Below are positions 39,576-49,321 of a stretch of DNA of 64,000 nt, in pieces. Position numbers and translations under genes: made by a program. The notes below the pieces were generated by a model. That model worked only from the letters and a program-made list of their open reading frames with translations. It was not told where the DNA came from and ran no database searches. The stretch spans positions 2,288,622-2,352,621 of the forward strand of contig JAOSJZ010000001.1 in the NCBI GenBank assembly GCA_027493885.1, given 5' to 3'. Source of the stretch: Gaiella sp. GTDB lineage: Bacteria > Actinomycetota > Thermoleophilia > Gaiellales > Gaiellaceae. Within the stretch, counting starts at the first letter, position 1, and every line of letters begins with the position of its first letter.

Positions 39576-40990
39576 CGATAATCCTCGTTCGCATCGGCAA
39601 GAAGAGAAAGGAGTGCAACCACCGCGTCGGTGTGGAACTGGCTCCCCATCGCCTGAAGAAGGCGATCGCGGGCAGCGGGATAGACCATCGCTGGGCGATA
39701 CGGCCGATCCGACGTCATAGCGTTGTACGCGTCAGCTACGGCAATGATTCTAGAAATCGTGGGAATCTTGTCGCCGAGAATTCCATCAGGATATCCATGA
39801 CCGTCCATCCGTTCATGGTGATGACGAACGATTAATGCTACATCGGAATACGCGTCGACCTTCGAGAGGATACGTTCGCCGATCTCGGAATGCCGTTCCA
39901 TCTCGCGGCGTTCTTCGAGGGTTAGGCGGCCTTCCTTATTGAGCACAGCGGGAGGAAGACCGATCTTGCCGATGTCGTGCACGAGTCCCGCGACGAACGC
40001 CCGCTCTTGCGCCTCCGGAGGAAGTCCAATCACCGCAGCAATGTCACGGGAGTAGGTCGCGACAGCACGCGAGTGACCTGCTGTGTATCGATCGCTCTCT
40101 TCGAGCGTCTGGACCAGTGCCGCGGCAAACGAGAGGTTTGCCTCACTGAGTCTCCTATTCGCGATGCGCAGGCCCTCTGACAACGCGAGCTGTTCCTCGT
40201 ATAGCCGCGCCTTCTCCTGGTAGAGGATGAAGAGTTGCTGCGCCGCAAGTGCCGGCGCGAGGAAGAGGAGGGCGGACCACGGGGAGATCTCGTTGTACGC
40301 GAACGCAAGGCTGGCGACCACGGGCGCGTACACACAGACGGCCGTCGCCATGGGCGGGCCCACGGTTTGGGCCACCTTCGTCCGACTGTGTCGTATCCAC
40401 CCGGTGGCCGTCGCGAAGGCGATTTCGAGGGACTCACCTACAGCTGAGGCGGCGATTGTCGCGAGAAACAGTCCAACGGTCGAATCCGTCCGCCCGAGAA
40501 TTGCCTGGGCGGTTAGACCCATCGCTGCACCTGCCATGAACCTCGTACTCGTGTACGTGAGCCATTTCAGGAGCGGCGATCGACCATGTTGTGACCGCCG
40601 CAGGAGCTCGGCGTCGCCAAGCTCAGATGCGGCTCCAACCAGCCCGCCGGCTAGCGGGCCGAATAGCACGGCCGCGAACAGGGTCACGACCGGCGAGACC
40701 GTGAGGTCGGTCCTGTCGCTCAATCGCACGGATGCGCGATCCGTCACGGCCGCCGCCGCGCACAATGCGCCTACAACCCATACGTTCCCGACCGTCGAGC
40801 CAGTCTCGAGTAGCACCAAGCCCACGATCGCCGCGGCTGTCCCGAGCGCGAGAGTGTATGCAATGAGCACCGGTTGGCTGCGCGGTGTCTTCGTGAACGC
40901 GTCTGGTGTGCTTGCGCCATCCCTCGAACGGGGTATAGGCTTCACATCGCCGTCAGTTCCCAACCTAGGAGTAGATGTGCGCAAGCTCAT
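39491..40990 (-). CDS. Membrane-bound HD-GYP domain protein, probable cyclic-di-GMP phosphodiesterase
   Basis: 499 residues from ATG 40990 (a TTG lies 9 nt upstream). A cytoplasmic leader of about 40 residues precedes six to eight hydrophobic helices, for example PVLIAYTLALGTAAAIVGLV. A coiled linker (YQEKARLYEEQLALSEGL) connects to the HD-GYP domain: GHSRAVATYSRDIAAVIGLP, AGLVHDIGKIGLP, VRHHHERMDGHGYPDGILG and RIIAVADAYNAMTSDRPYRP. All metal-binding residues of the family appear present. It lies wholly in the low-GC island and its 3' end is antisense to the regulator's HTH-proximal tail. Confidence 0.9.
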   Translation of the reverse strand: MSLRTSTPRLGTDGDVKPIPRSRDGASTPDAFTKTPRSQPVLIAYTLALGTAAAIVGLVLLETGSTVGNVWVVGALCAAAAVTDRASVRLSDRTDLTVSPVVTLFAAVLFGPLAGGLVGAASELGDAELLRRSQHGRSPLLKWLTYTSTRFMAGAAMGLTAQAILGRTDSTVGLFLATIAASAVGESLEIAFATATGWIRHSRTKVAQTVGPPMATAVCVYAPVVASLAFAYNEISPWSALLFLAPALAAQQLFILYQEKARLYEEQLALSEGLRIANRRLSEANLSFAAALVQTLEESDRYTAGHSRAVATYSRDIAAVIGLPPEAQERAFVAGLVHDIGKIGLPPAVLNKEGRLTLEERREMERHSEIGERILSKVDAYSDVALIVRHHHERMDGHGYPDGILGDKIPTISRIIAVADAYNAMTSDRPYRPAMVYPAARDRLLQAMGSQFHTDAVVALLSLLADANEDYRYARGSEFGSIAEEPELPLGASMSEGIA

Positions 40991-41078
40991 CGTTCGCAAT
41001 CTCCTCCGCGCTGTCGTGTCCGCTGGCGTGAGGGAGTGGTAGCCGCCGAATCCTCGTTGCCGTGAATGTCAAGGGCTT

Positions 41079-41105
41079 CCCCCGTTCGGGGGATGTCCCG
41101 ACATC
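41079..41105. terminator. Two adjacent short hairpins between the LuxR and HD-GYP genes
   Basis: CCCCCGTTCGGGGG (41079-41092) and GATGTCCCGACATC (41092-41105) are small stem-loops in the 147-bp gap downstream of the LuxR gene on the minus strand. They may terminate that transcript before the HD-GYP gene. Confidence 0.45.
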
Positions 41106-41137
41106 TGGGGGACGAGGACGAGCCGGATTGGTAGGCG

Positions 41138-41500
41138 CTAAGCAATGAGCCCACGCCGGAAGCCAACGGCTACGGCGTGGGCTCTGCTGCGCGCTTGAAG
41201 CTTCGCGAGCAGGTGGCGGACGTGCGACTTCACCGTCTCCTCCGAGAGGAAGAGGCGCTCGCCGATCTCGCGGTTGACGAGGCCGTCCGCGACCAGTTGG
41301 AGGACCTCGATCTCGCGGGCAGTCGGCTCCTGCTCCAGCTCTCGTAGCGCAGGCGGCGGCGCGAACGGGATCACCGCTCCCGTCCGCTTCGAGTTCCGGC
41401 GCGCAGCAGCCGCCTCGAATCGGCGGCTGTGGTCGCGATACCGGTTCAGGATCTCCCTGCGCTCAGCGGCGTCCACGCAATGCGTATCGGCGCCCCGCAC
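41138..41500 (-). CDS. LuxR/NarL-type HTH protein without receiver domain
   Basis: 120 residues from GTG 41500, or 112 from GTG 41476. A charged helical leader ([20 protein letters not shown]) precedes the GerE-type domain: [40 protein letters not shown] and [19 protein letters not shown]. It lacks any phosphorylation or ligand domain. It lies 55 bp downstream of the oligopeptide transporter operon on the same strand and may be co-transcribed. Composition is that of the host genome again, so it lies outside the low-GC island. Confidence 0.75.
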   Translation of the reverse strand: MRGADTHCVDAAERREILNRYRDHSRRFEAAAARRNSKRTGAVIPFAPPPALRELEQEPTAREIEVLQLVADGLVNREIGERLFLSEETVKSHVRHLLAKLQARSRAHAVAVGFRRGLIA

Positions 41501-41555
41501 ATCGCGCTTAAGGGGGAGAAGTACCTCGAACGGGGGGCGAAACCGGCGTCGACCG

Positions 41556-42645
41556 CTACGTCGGGGGCGGGTCGAAGTCCGGCGCGGCACGGGCCTCGTC
41601 CACCGCGGCGTCGAGCACCGGCTCGCGCTCGACCGGCCGCAGGGCGCCCGCACGGATCTGCTCCGCGTAGTGGCAGGCGACGAGGTGCCCGCCCAGCTTG
41701 CGCAGCGCAGGCTCCTCGTCGCGGCAACGGGTCGGCTGCACGAACGGGCAACGCGTGTGGAAACGACACGCGGCGGGCGGGTTGGCAGGGCTCGGCAGGT
41801 CGCCCTGCACGCGGATCGCCCGGCGGTTCCGCTCGACCACCGGGTCCGGGATCGGGATGGCCGAGAGCAGAGTGAGCGTGTACGGGTGGAGCGGGTTGTC
41901 GTAGAGATCGTCCGCCGGCGCGACCTCGACGATCTTGCCGAGGTACATCACCGCGATCCGGTCGGAGATGTGCCGCACGACGGCGAGGTCGTGCGCGATG
42001 AAGAGGTACGTCAGTCCGAACTCCTGCTGCAGCTGCTCGAGGAGGTTGACGATCTGCGCCTGGATCGAGACGTCCAGAGCGGAGACCGGCTCGTCGCAGA
42101 CGACGAGGGACGGATTGAGCGCGAGCGCGCGTGCGAGCCCGACGCGCTGTCGCTGCCCGCCGGAGAACTCGTGCGGGTAGCGGTTTGCCGCGTCGGGAGG
42201 CAGCCCGACGACCTCGAGGATCTCGCGGACGCGCGCATCGGCCTCGCCCCCCTTGGCGATCCCGTGGACGCGCAGCGGCTCCCCGATCGTGCGGCCCACG
42301 GAGTGGCGGGGGGTTGAGCGACGCGAACGGATCCTGGAAGACCATCTGCATCCTGCGCCGGAGCGGCCGGAGCTGGGCCTCGGACATGTGCGTCGTATCG
42401 GCCCCTTCGAACAGGACGCGGCCGCCGGTCGGCTCGTAGAGACGCAGCATCGCGCGGCCGACGGTCGACTTCCCACAGCCGGACTCGCCCACGAGCCCCA
42501 CCGTCTCGCCCCGCTCGATCGTGAGGCTGACGCCGTCGACGGCCTTCACGTCCCCGACGTGGCGGTCGAGGAGCACGCCCTTCTTGATCGGGAACCAGAC
42601 GCGCAGGTCGTCGAGCTCGACGAGCGGCCCGCCGTTCGCGCTCAC
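41556..42645 (-). CDS. Oligopeptide/dipeptide ABC importer ATPase (DppF/OppF-like), frameshifted at 42308-42313
   Basis: About 362 residues from GTG 42645. The Walker A block is [19 protein letters not shown]. The Q-loop [12 protein letters not shown] precedes one extra G in the six-G run at 42308-42313. The second frame then gives [51 protein letters not shown] and [20 protein letters not shown]. The C-terminal oligopeptide-transporter extension [20 protein letters not shown] has the usual cysteines of the Fe-S/Zn-like tail. GTGA overlap with the upstream ATPase. Confidence 0.9.
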
Positions 42646-43658
42646 GCCGCCTCGCCTCCGAGACGGCTCTTCTTCCACTCGTCGGCCGCCGCGGGGTTGA
42701 AGCACGCCGCGCGCTGACCGGTGTCGAGCTGCCGCAGCAGCGGCAGCTCGGCGGTGCACCGATCGATCCGGTAGCGGCACCGGGGCGCGAACGGGCACGA
42801 GTCGGGCTCGCTCAGCATGTTCCGCGGCGAGCCCGGGATCGGATGCAACGGCTGGCTGCGCCCGAGGTCGAGTCGCGGGACGCTCTGGAGAAGCCCCAGC
42901 GTGTAGGGGTGGCGAGGCGCGGCGAAGATCTCGTCGGCCGAGCCGGTCTCGACGAGGGTGCCGGCGTACATCACCTGCACGCGCTCGCACGTTCCGGCGA
43001 CGACGCCGAGGTCGTGCGTGATCAGCACGAGTGCCGTCCCCCGGTCCGTGACGAGCTGGCGCAGGAGATCGAGGATCTGGGCCTGGATCGTGACGTCGAG
43101 CGCCGTCGTCGGCTCGTCGGCGATCAAGAGCTTCGGCTCGCACGCGAGCGCCATCGCGATCATCACGCGTTGCCGCATGCCGCCCGAGAACTGGTGCGGG
43201 TAGTTCCTGAGCCGGTCCTTCGCGCTCGGGATCCCCACCTGGTCGAGGAGCTCGACGGCGCGCGCGTTCGCGGCCTTGCGATCGAGATCGAGGTGCTCCT
43301 CGATCGCCTCCCGCAGCTGGGCCCCGACCGTGAGCACGGGATTCAGGCTCGTCATCGGGTCCTGGAAGATCATCGCGATCTCCTTGCCCCGCACCCTGCG
43401 CCAGGCGCGCTCCGAGAGCCCGATGAGCTCGCGGCCGTCCAGCTTGATGCTGCCGGAGGGGATCCGCGCGGCCCGCGGCAGGATTCCCATCGTCGCGAGC
43501 GCCGTGACGCTCTTCCCGCAGCCGGATTCGCCCACGAGACCGAGCGTCTCGCCCGGGCGGACGTCGAAGGTGATCCCGTTGACCGCGTGGACGAGCCCGC
43601 GGCTCGTCCAGAACCGCACGCGCAGATCCTCGACGGAGAGCAGCGGCGTCTTGTTCAT
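42642..43658 (-). CDS. Oligopeptide/dipeptide ABC importer ATPase (DppD/OppD-like)
   Basis: 338 residues, intact, from ATG 43658. [20 protein letters not shown] is Walker [17 protein letters not shown] the Q-loop, [20 protein letters not shown] the signature, [20 protein letters not shown]alker B and [20 protein letters not shown] the switch His. The C-terminal [19 protein letters not shown] carries the cysteines usual in this subfamily. It pairs with the DppF-like ATPase downstream to drive peptide uptake. Coupled by 4-nt overlaps on both sides. Confidence 0.93.
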   Translation of the reverse strand: MNKTPLLSVEDLRVRFWTSRGLVHAVNGITFDVRPGETLGLVGESGCGKSVTALATMGILPRAARIPSGSIKLDGRELIGLSERAWRRVRGKEIAMIFQDPMTSLNPVLTVGAQLREAIEEHLDLDRKAANARAVELLDQVGIPSAKDRLRNYPHQFSGGMRQRVMIAMALACEPKLLIADEPTTALDVTIQAQILDLLRQLVTDRGTALVLITHDLGVVAGTCERVQVMYAGTLVETGSADEIFAAPRHPYTLGLLQSVPRLDLGRSQPLHPIPGSPRNMLSEPDSCPFAPRCRYRIDRCTAELPLLRQLDTGQRAACFNPAAADEWKKSRLGGEAA

Positions 43659-44566
43659 GTCCGGCCCCGGAGCTTGGGGTCGAGCGCCTCGCGGAGCGCG
43701 TCGCCGATCAGGTTGAAGCCCATCACGGCGATCACGATCGCGATGCCGGGGAAGATCGCGAGGAACGGCGCCGTCTGCAGGTAGCGCACCGTGTTGGTGA
43801 GCATCGTGCCCCACTCGGGGGTCGCCGGATCCTGCGGGCCGAGGCCGAGGAACCCGAGCCCGGCCGCGTCGATGATCGCCGTCGCGAGCGCGAGCGTCGC
43901 CGCGACGATCACGGGCGAGATCGCGTTCGGGACGATGTGCGAGCCGAGGATCTTCCGGCTCGGCACGCCGACCGAGCGCGCGGCGAGCACGTAGTCGTTG
44001 TCCCGCTGGGCGATGATCGAGCCGCGCATGAGCCTCGTGAAGATCGGGATGTTGACGACGCCGATCGCGATCATCACCTGGAGCAGTCCGCCCTCGCCGA
44101 AGAGCGCCACGATCCCGATCGCCATCAGGAAGCCGGGAATCGCGAGCATGATGTCCATCAGGCGCATGATCGGGCTGTCGGCGCGGCGGAAGTAGCCGGC
44201 CATCGCGCCGAGGAGGAGGCCCATGGTCAGCCCGATCGCCACCGCGACGACGCCGATCAGGAGCGAGTAGCGGGCGCCGTAGATGAGCCGGGAGAGCTCG
44301 TCGCGGCCGAGGTCGTCGAGGCCGAGCAGGTGCTCGCGCGACGGCCCCGGGCAACAGCCGCCCGCGATCGCCTCGAGGTTCTGCTCGGTCGGGCTGTAGG
44401 GGGCGATCCACGGCGCGAAGAGCGCGACCACGACGAGGGTCGCGATCATCACGAGCCCGACGATCGCCGCCGGGCTGCGCCGCAGGCGCTGGAGGGCATC
44501 GCGCCAGAGACCGCCCGAGGCCGGCTCGAGCTCGAGCTCGGAAGCCTCTACTTCCGCGACCGACAT
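43655..44566 (-). CDS. Oligopeptide/dipeptide ABC importer permease (DppC-like)
   Basis: 303 residues. The N-terminal OppC_N segment ([20 protein letters not shown]) is followed by the extracytoplasmic [20 protein letters not shown], a hallmark of DppC proteins. Five more helices follow, and the EAA loop is [20 protein letters not shown]. The ATG overlaps nothing upstream (4-bp gap to DppB), and the stop overlaps the ATPase start (ATGA). Confidence 0.93.
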   Translation of the reverse strand: MSVAEVEASELELEPASGGLWRDALQRLRRSPAAIVGLVMIATLVVVALFAPWIAPYSPTEQNLEAIAGGCCPGPSREHLLGLDDLGRDELSRLIYGARYSLLIGVVAVAIGLTMGLLLGAMAGYFRRADSPIMRLMDIMLAIPGFLMAIGIVALFGEGGLLQVMIAIGVVNIPIFTRLMRGSIIAQRDNDYVLAARSVGVPSRKILGSHIVPNAISPVIVAATLALATAIIDAAGLGFLGLGPQDPATPEWGTMLTNTVRYLQTAPFLAIFPGIAIVIAVMGFNLIGDALREALDPKLRGRT

Positions 44567-44570
44567 GCCG

Positions 44571-45580
44571 CTACTTCCCCGCCAGCCGGATGCGCGGGTT
44601 CAGGAGGCCGTACGAGAGGTCGACGAGCAGGTTCACGAGCACGACGATGATCGCGACGAAGAGCACGCCCCCTGGATCACCGGGTAGTCGCGGTTGTCGA
44701 TCGCCTCCTTGAGCCACGTTCCGATCCCGGGAAAGGCGAACACGGTCTCGGTGAGGATCGCGCCGGAGAGGAGCAGGCCGACCTGGAGGCCGACGATCGT
44801 CGAGATCGGGAGCATGGCGTTCCGCAGGACGTGCCGGCGGTCGACCGCGCCCGTGGAGATCCCCTTTGCGCGGGCGGTGCGGACGTAGTCCTCGTTCTGG
44901 ACGTCGAGCACCGACGCGCGCGTGATGCGCGCGATGATCGCGAGCGGGATCGACCCGAGCGCGATCGCGGGCAGGATCAGGTGCTTGACCGCGTCCCACG
45001 CGGCGGTCCAGTTGCGGGTGATGATCCCGTCGAGGACGTAGAAGTTCGTCGGATGGTCGGCGTCGATGAGGACGTCCTGCCGGCCGACGCTCGGTAACCA
45101 GCCGAGCTCGACGGCAAAGATCCACTTCAGGATCAGGGCGAGGAAGAAGATCGGGATGGAGACGCCGATCAGGGATAAGAACAGGCTCGCGTTGTCGGTC
45201 AGCCCTCCGTGGCGCTTCGCCGCGACGAAGCCGAGCGGGATCCCGATCAGCGTCGCGAACAGCATCGCCGAGATCGAGAGCTCGACGGTCGCCGGGAACC
45301 GTTCGCGGATCTCCTCGGTGATGGGCCTGCGCGAGCGGATGCTCGTTCCGAGATCGCCCGAGCCGACGGTCTGCAGGTAGCGCCAGTACTGCTCGTAGAG
45401 CGGCTCGTCGAGCCCGTACTGCGAGCGGACATGCGCGATCGATTCGTCCGTCGCGCGCTCGCCGAGCAGCGCCTGCGCGGGCGACCCTGGCAGGGCGCGG
45501 ATCCAGACGAAGACGAGGAGCGAGAGCCCGATCAGGATCGGGACGAGGAGCAACAGCCGGCGGACGGCGAAGCGGAGCAT
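44571..45580 (-). CDS. Oligopeptide/dipeptide ABC importer permease (DppB-like), frameshifted at 44668-44672
   Basis: About 336 residues from ATG 45580. MLRFAVRRLLLLVPILIGLS is the first helix, ALPGSPAQALLGERATDESI the conserved first loop, and YVRTARAKGISTGAVDRRHV the EAA loop. The frame continues to DNRDYPVIQG. One C is missing at 44668-44672, after which GVLFVAIIVVLVNLLVDLSY and GLLNPRIRLAGK finish the protein. It pairs with the DppC-like permease. Confidence 0.9.
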
Positions 45581-45633
45581 CGAATGGCTCCTACCTCGCC
45601 GTCCACCGACCTGTGGTCAACCGGCTCTCCTCG

Positions 45634-47298
45634 CTACCCGACGAAGCGGACGGTCGAGAACGGCTCCAGGGAGACCGGGCTCGGGATGTAGCCGACGACG
45701 TTCTTCTGGAACGCCAGGGCCGGCTTCGTGTGAGCGTACGGCACACCCGGGAGGAAGTTCATGATCATGTTGTTCGCCTGCCGGTACATCGCGGCGCGCT
45801 TCGCGAGGTTCGTCTCGATGAGCGCCTTGTTCAGCAGGGTGAAGAGCTGCGGGTTGTTGAAGCCCCACTGGCCCTGCTTCGTGCGGAAGAACGTCCCGAT
45901 GAAGTTGTCCGGGTCACCGAAGTCTCCCGTCCAGCCGATCAGGTTCAGGGCTCCCGCCGTACCCGCCTGGACGCGACCGACGTAGTCAGGGGCCCACGGT
46001 GCGCTCTTCGGGATCACCTTGAAGCCCGACTTGTCGAGGCTCGCGGCGAACGCCTGGAAGTTCCGGGCCGGGTCCGGCATGTACGGACGCGAGACGTCCG
46101 TCGGGTACCAGAACTCGACCTCGACCGGGAGCGTCAGCCCGGCCTGCCGGAGGAGCTGCTTGGCCTTCTCCGGGTTGTACGTGTACTTCTTGACGGTCTT
46201 CGAGTAGCCGACGACCTCCGGCGGCATGAACTCGTTCGCCACCGTGCCGCGACCGGCGTAGAAGGTCTTGACGACGCCCGCGCGGTCGAGGCCGTAGGCG
46301 ACGGCCTGGCGCACGAGGAGGTTGTCGAACGGCTTGACGGCCTGGTTGATCGTCACGTACGCGACGTTGAACGCCGGCCGGTCGAGCACCTTCAGCTTGG
46401 AGTCCTTCTTGATCGTCGCGATGTCCTGTGGCTCGACGAGGTCGTAGCCCTGGATCTCGCCCGTCTGCAGGGCCTGGAGGCGGGCGGCGTTGTCCGGGAT
46501 CGCGCGGAAGATCACGCGCCGGAGGAACGCCTTCTTCCCCCAGTAGGAGTCGTTGCGGACGATCACGAGCTTGTCGCCGATCTTCCACGACTCCAGCTTG
46601 AACGGCCCGGTGCCGACGGCGACGCCGCCCGGAACGCCGTACTGGCCGCCCGGCGTGAAGACGCCGTCCTTCGACAGGGTGCCCTTGTCGGCACCGTACT
46701 TCGTCATCGCGGTCGGGCTCTGCATCCCGAACGCGGTCAGCGAGAGGGCGCCGAGGAACGAGGCGTTCGGCCGCCGCAGCGTGATCACCGCGGTGGAGTC
46801 GCCAACCGCCCTGCAGCTGCGGTAGAGCGGACTGTTACCGAGCCCCTTCGCGGCCTTCTTGTAGCCGCCGAAGACCGTGTAGTAGTAGTACGACGTCGAG
46901 TCGGAGGCGAACGCGCCGGTGAAGTTGTACCACCGGTCGAAGTTCGCGCAGACAGCCTTCGCGTTGAACGGCGTCCCGTCCTGGAACGTCACGCCCCTGC
47001 GGAGCTTGAAGCTCCAGACGCGGCCGCCGTTCGACGCCCTCCAGGACGTCGCGAGCTTCGGGACGATGACCGTCGTCCCGTTCTTCAAGCCGACGAGGCC
47101 CTCCGTGATCTGGTCGATCACGCGCAGCGACTCGCCGTCCGAGACGACCGCCCCGTCGAGCGAGGTCGGCTCCGACGCCGCGCCGAAGACCAGCGTGTCG
47201 CTCGTCGCCGACGAGCTGCTGTTGGCCGCGAGCGTCACCGCGGTCGCCGTCAGCGCGACGGCCACCACGGCGAGCAGCACTTTCAGCCCTTTGCGCAT
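45634..47298 (-). CDS. Extracytoplasmic substrate-binding protein, family 5 (DppA/OppA-like)
   Basis: 554 residues from ATG 47298, chosen because AAAGGAG lies 5 nt upstream; the longer frame to 47370 has no such site. A Sec signal peptide (MRKGLKVLLAVVAVALTATA) has no lipobox Cys, so the protein seems secreted, or held by another means, rather than lipid-anchored. SBP_bac_5 signatures: LVFGAASEPTSLDGAVVSD, VWSFKLRRGVTFQDGTPFNA, AVGTGPFKLESWKIGD, AVAYGLDRAGVVKTFYAG and AGALNLIGWTGDFGDPDNF. It delivers peptide or a similar ligand to the permease genes just downstream (53-bp gap). Confidence 0.93.
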   Translation of the reverse strand: MRKGLKVLLAVVAVALTATAVTLAANSSSSATSDTLVFGAASEPTSLDGAVVSDGESLRVIDQITEGLVGLKNGTTVIVPKLATSWRASNGGRVWSFKLRRGVTFQDGTPFNAKAVCANFDRWYNFTGAFASDSTSYYYYTVFGGYKKAAKGLGNSPLYRSCRAVGDSTAVITLRRPNASFLGALSLTAFGMQSPTAMTKYGADKGTLSKDGVFTPGGQYGVPGGVAVGTGPFKLESWKIGDKLVIVRNDSYWGKKAFLRRVIFRAIPDNAARLQALQTGEIQGYDLVEPQDIATIKKDSKLKVLDRPAFNVAYVTINQAVKPFDNLLVRQAVAYGLDRAGVVKTFYAGRGTVANEFMPPEVVGYSKTVKKYTYNPEKAKQLLRQAGLTLPVEVEFWYPTDVSRPYMPDPARNFQAFAASLDKSGFKVIPKSAPWAPDYVGRVQAGTAGALNLIGWTGDFGDPDNFIGTFFRTKQGQWGFNNPQLFTLLNKALIETNLAKRAAMYRQANNMIMNFLPGVPYAHTKPALAFQKNVVGYIPSPVSLEPFSTVRFVG

Positions 47299-47441
47299 CG
47301 TTCTCCTTTGTCCGTTCGGATCTTCCCTCGTCCGTGGCCGGGCGAGGCCGCCGCACAGTATGAACCTCATATGGGAAAAAGGGTTCGCAATCGTCGCCGG
47401 CGGGAGCGGCGGGCCGGCGCGGCCGTGGCAGGATCCGCCCG

Positions 47442-47912
47442 ATGGCTGAAGCCGACGAATTGCGGGCGCTGCTTGGCCGCGTGCCCTCGGGCGTCGCGGT
47501 GGTCACGGTCGACGCGAACGGGCAGCGGCTCGGGCTCACGGTCGGCACGCTCGTCGGGCTGTCGCTCGACCCGCCGCTCGTCGGCTTCTCCGTGTCGCGG
47601 CAGGCGGCGCTGCACGAGTTGCTGCGCGACGCTGGCGGCTGCGCCGTCTCGCTCCTCGCCGCCGGCCAGGAGGCGCTGGCCGAGCACTTCGCGCGCGGCG
47701 TGCCGCCGATCGGCATGTGGCAGGAGATCGCGGTCGAGCCCTCGGCCGGGGCGCCGCTCCTCGCGGGGGCGCTCGGCTGGCTCGAGTGCTCTGTCCGTGA
47801 CGAGCTCGCAGCCGGTACGCACACGTTCTTCGTCTGCGCTGTCGAGCGGGCCGTGGTGGGAGTCGAGGCGCTCGGCCTCGTCCGGGTCCGCGGCGGGTTC
47901 CGGCCAGCCTGA
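47442..47912 (+). CDS. Flavin reductase-like FMN-binding protein
   Basis: 156 residues. LGRVPSGVAVVTVDANGQRL and GLTVGTLVGLSLDPPLVGFS are the FMN-binding split-barrel signatures of the HpaC/flavin-reductase family. AGGCAVSLLAAGQEALAEHF and GWLECSVRDELAAGTHTFFV follow in family order. It reduces FMN or FAD with NAD(P)H, often for a partner monooxygenase, but no such partner is adjacent. It is divergent from the peptide-transporter operon with a 143-bp AT-richer gap (for example CCTCATATGGGAAAAAGG) that probably holds both promoters. Confidence 0.9.
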   Translation: MAEADELRALLGRVPSGVAVVTVDANGQRLGLTVGTLVGLSLDPPLVGFSVSRQAALHELLRDAGGCAVSLLAAGQEALAEHFARGVPPIGMWQEIAVEPSAGAPLLAGALGWLECSVRDELAAGTHTFFVCAVERAVVGVEALGLVRVRGGFRPA

Positions 47913-47918
47913 CCGCAG

Positions 47919-47933
47919 GTGACACCGTGTCAC
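47919..47933. promoter_or_regulatory. Palindrome GTGACACCGTGTCAC between flavin reductase and permease genes
   Basis: Perfect 7-bp arms around one base, 6 nt after the flavin-reductase stop and 48 nt before the permease GTG at 47981. It may be an operator or part of a terminator. It is built from the same TGACAC/GTGTCA words as the dispersed palindromes but in the reverse arrangement. Confidence 0.45.
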
Positions 47934-47980
47934 GCGCGCTCGTCGGCCCACGCGCACACGGGGCGGTACGCTCGCCCGTC

Positions 47981-49321
47981 GTGACGGATCGCGATACATC
48001 CTGGGGAATCGAGCCAGTGCCCGAGCGGCTGCGCGTCCTCGGCGGGCTCGACCTGGGGCTCCTCTGGGGGAACCTCGGTGTCTCGCTGCTGGTGGTCGTC
48101 GCCGGGGCGATCTTGGTTCCGGCGCTGTCGCTGCCCGCCGCCCTCGTCGCGATCCTCGTCGGCTGCCTCGTCGGCAACCTGATGCTGGCGACCGCCGGGG
48201 CGATCGGGGCGCAGGCGCGCGTTCCCGCGATGGTGCTGATGCGGGCGCCGCTCGGCACGCGTGGCTCCTACCTGCCGACGACCATCAACATCGTCCAGTG
48301 CCTCGGCTGGACCGTGTTCGAGCTGCTCGTGATCGCGACCGCCGCCGCCGCGCTGTCCGACGAGCTGCTCGGCTTCGAGGCCCGCTGGGCGTGGACGCTC
48401 GTGTTCGGCGCCGCCGCGCTCGCGCTGGGCCTGCTCGGCCCGATCGGCGTGGTGCGTACGGTCATCCGGCGCGTCGCGGTCTGGGTCGTCCCGCTCGCGG
48501 TCGCATACCTCGGCTGGTGGGCGCTCACCGGTGGCGGCCTCGACGAGGCGTGGAACCGGCCGGGGGAGGGAGGGCTCTCGACGTGGCAGGGGATCGACGT
48601 CGTCGTCGGCGTCACCGTCTCGTGGATCCCGCTCGCGGCCGACTACACGCGTTTCGCGCGCTCTCCGCGGGCTGCCTTCTGGGGAACCGGCGTCGGCTAC
48701 TTCGTGCCCGATGCGCTGCTGCTCGCGCTCGGCGCCGTCGTGCTGCTGACGCGCGACATCGCCGACGCTGCGGCGCTCCCCGCCGCGGTCGCGGCGGGCG
48801 GGCTCGTCGCCCTGCTCGCCCTCCTCGCCCTGACCGTCGCCGAGACCGACGAGGCGTTCGCGAACGCGTACTCGGGCGCGGTCTCGCTGCAGAACCTCTT
48901 CCCCGCCGTCTCGCAGCGGCTCCTCGTCGTCGCGACCACGACAATCGGGACGGTGGGCGCCCTCGTGCTCGGCCTCGGCAGCTTCCAGTCCTTCCTGTTC
49001 CTGCTCGGCTCGTTCTTCGTGCCCCTGTTCGCGGTGCTGCTCGCCGACTGGCTGGCGAGCGGCAGGCGGTACGGGCCGGAGGACGTCTTCGGCCGCGACG
49101 GGGTGAGGGCTGGTCTCGTCGCCGCCTGGATCGCGGGCTTCGCTGCCTACCAGTGGCTCTCCCCGACCGGGCCGGCGCGGTGGGTCGAGCAGGTTCAGCG
49201 TCTCGATCCACCGGCCTGGGGGATCGGCGCGACGCTCCCGAGCTTCGCCGTCTCGTTCCTGCTCGCGCTTGGGGTCGTCGTGGCGAGCGGCCGGGTTCCG
49301 GCGCGGGCCGCGGGGACATGA
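47981..49321 (+). CDS. cytX: Cytosine/purine permease family, CytX-like (putative hydroxymethylpyrimidine transporter)
   Basis: 446 residues from GTG 47981; a GTG at 47927 would place the 47919 palindrome in the start region and is less likely. WGIEPVPERLRVLGGLDLG leads into a first helix pair, GLLWGNLGVSLLVVVAGAIL. RAPLGTRGSYLPTTINIVQC and LGWTVFELLVIATAA are the NCS1-type signature. About twelve helices in all. Resemblance to the CytX branch is from memory of the family; cytosine or another nucleobase is the alternative cargo. ATGA overlap with the kinase gene. Confidence 0.82.
   Translation: MTDRDTSWGIEPVPERLRVLGGLDLGLLWGNLGVSLLVVVAGAILVPALSLPAALVAILVGCLVGNLMLATAGAIGAQARVPAMVLMRAPLGTRGSYLPTTINIVQCLGWTVFELLVIATAAAALSDELLGFEARWAWTLVFGAAALALGLLGPIGVVRTVIRRVAVWVVPLAVAYLGWWALTGGGLDEAWNRPGEGGLSTWQGIDVVVGVTVSWIPLAADYTRFARSPRAAFWGTGVGYFVPDALLLALGAVVLLTRDIADAAALPAAVAAGGLVALLALLALTVAETDEAFANAYSGAVSLQNLFPAVSQRLLVVATTTIGTVGALVLGLGSFQSFLFLLGSFFVPLFAVLLADWLASGRRYGPEDVFGRDGVRAGLVAAWIAGFAAYQWLSPTGPARWVEQVQRLDPPAWGIGATLPSFAVSFLLALGVVVASGRVPARAAGT

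Larger units (their letters stand above)
38450..41130. other. Low-GC island spanning half of a regulator gene and the HD-GYP gene
   Basis: By direct count, 38341-38400 is 45/60 GC, 38461-38520 is 34/60, 39541-39600 is 32/60 and 41101-41160 is 38/60. Codons with A or T in third position become common inside the island and are rare outside it. The left edge lies within an open reading frame; the right edge lies in the gap before the LuxR gene at 41138. No repeat or integrase marks the edges. Confidence 0.7.

Noticed and set aside
47913..47980. TPP riboswitch ahead of the CytX-like gene
   Set aside because: The gap is only 68 nt and lacks the thi-box sequence; only a 15-nt palindrome is present.
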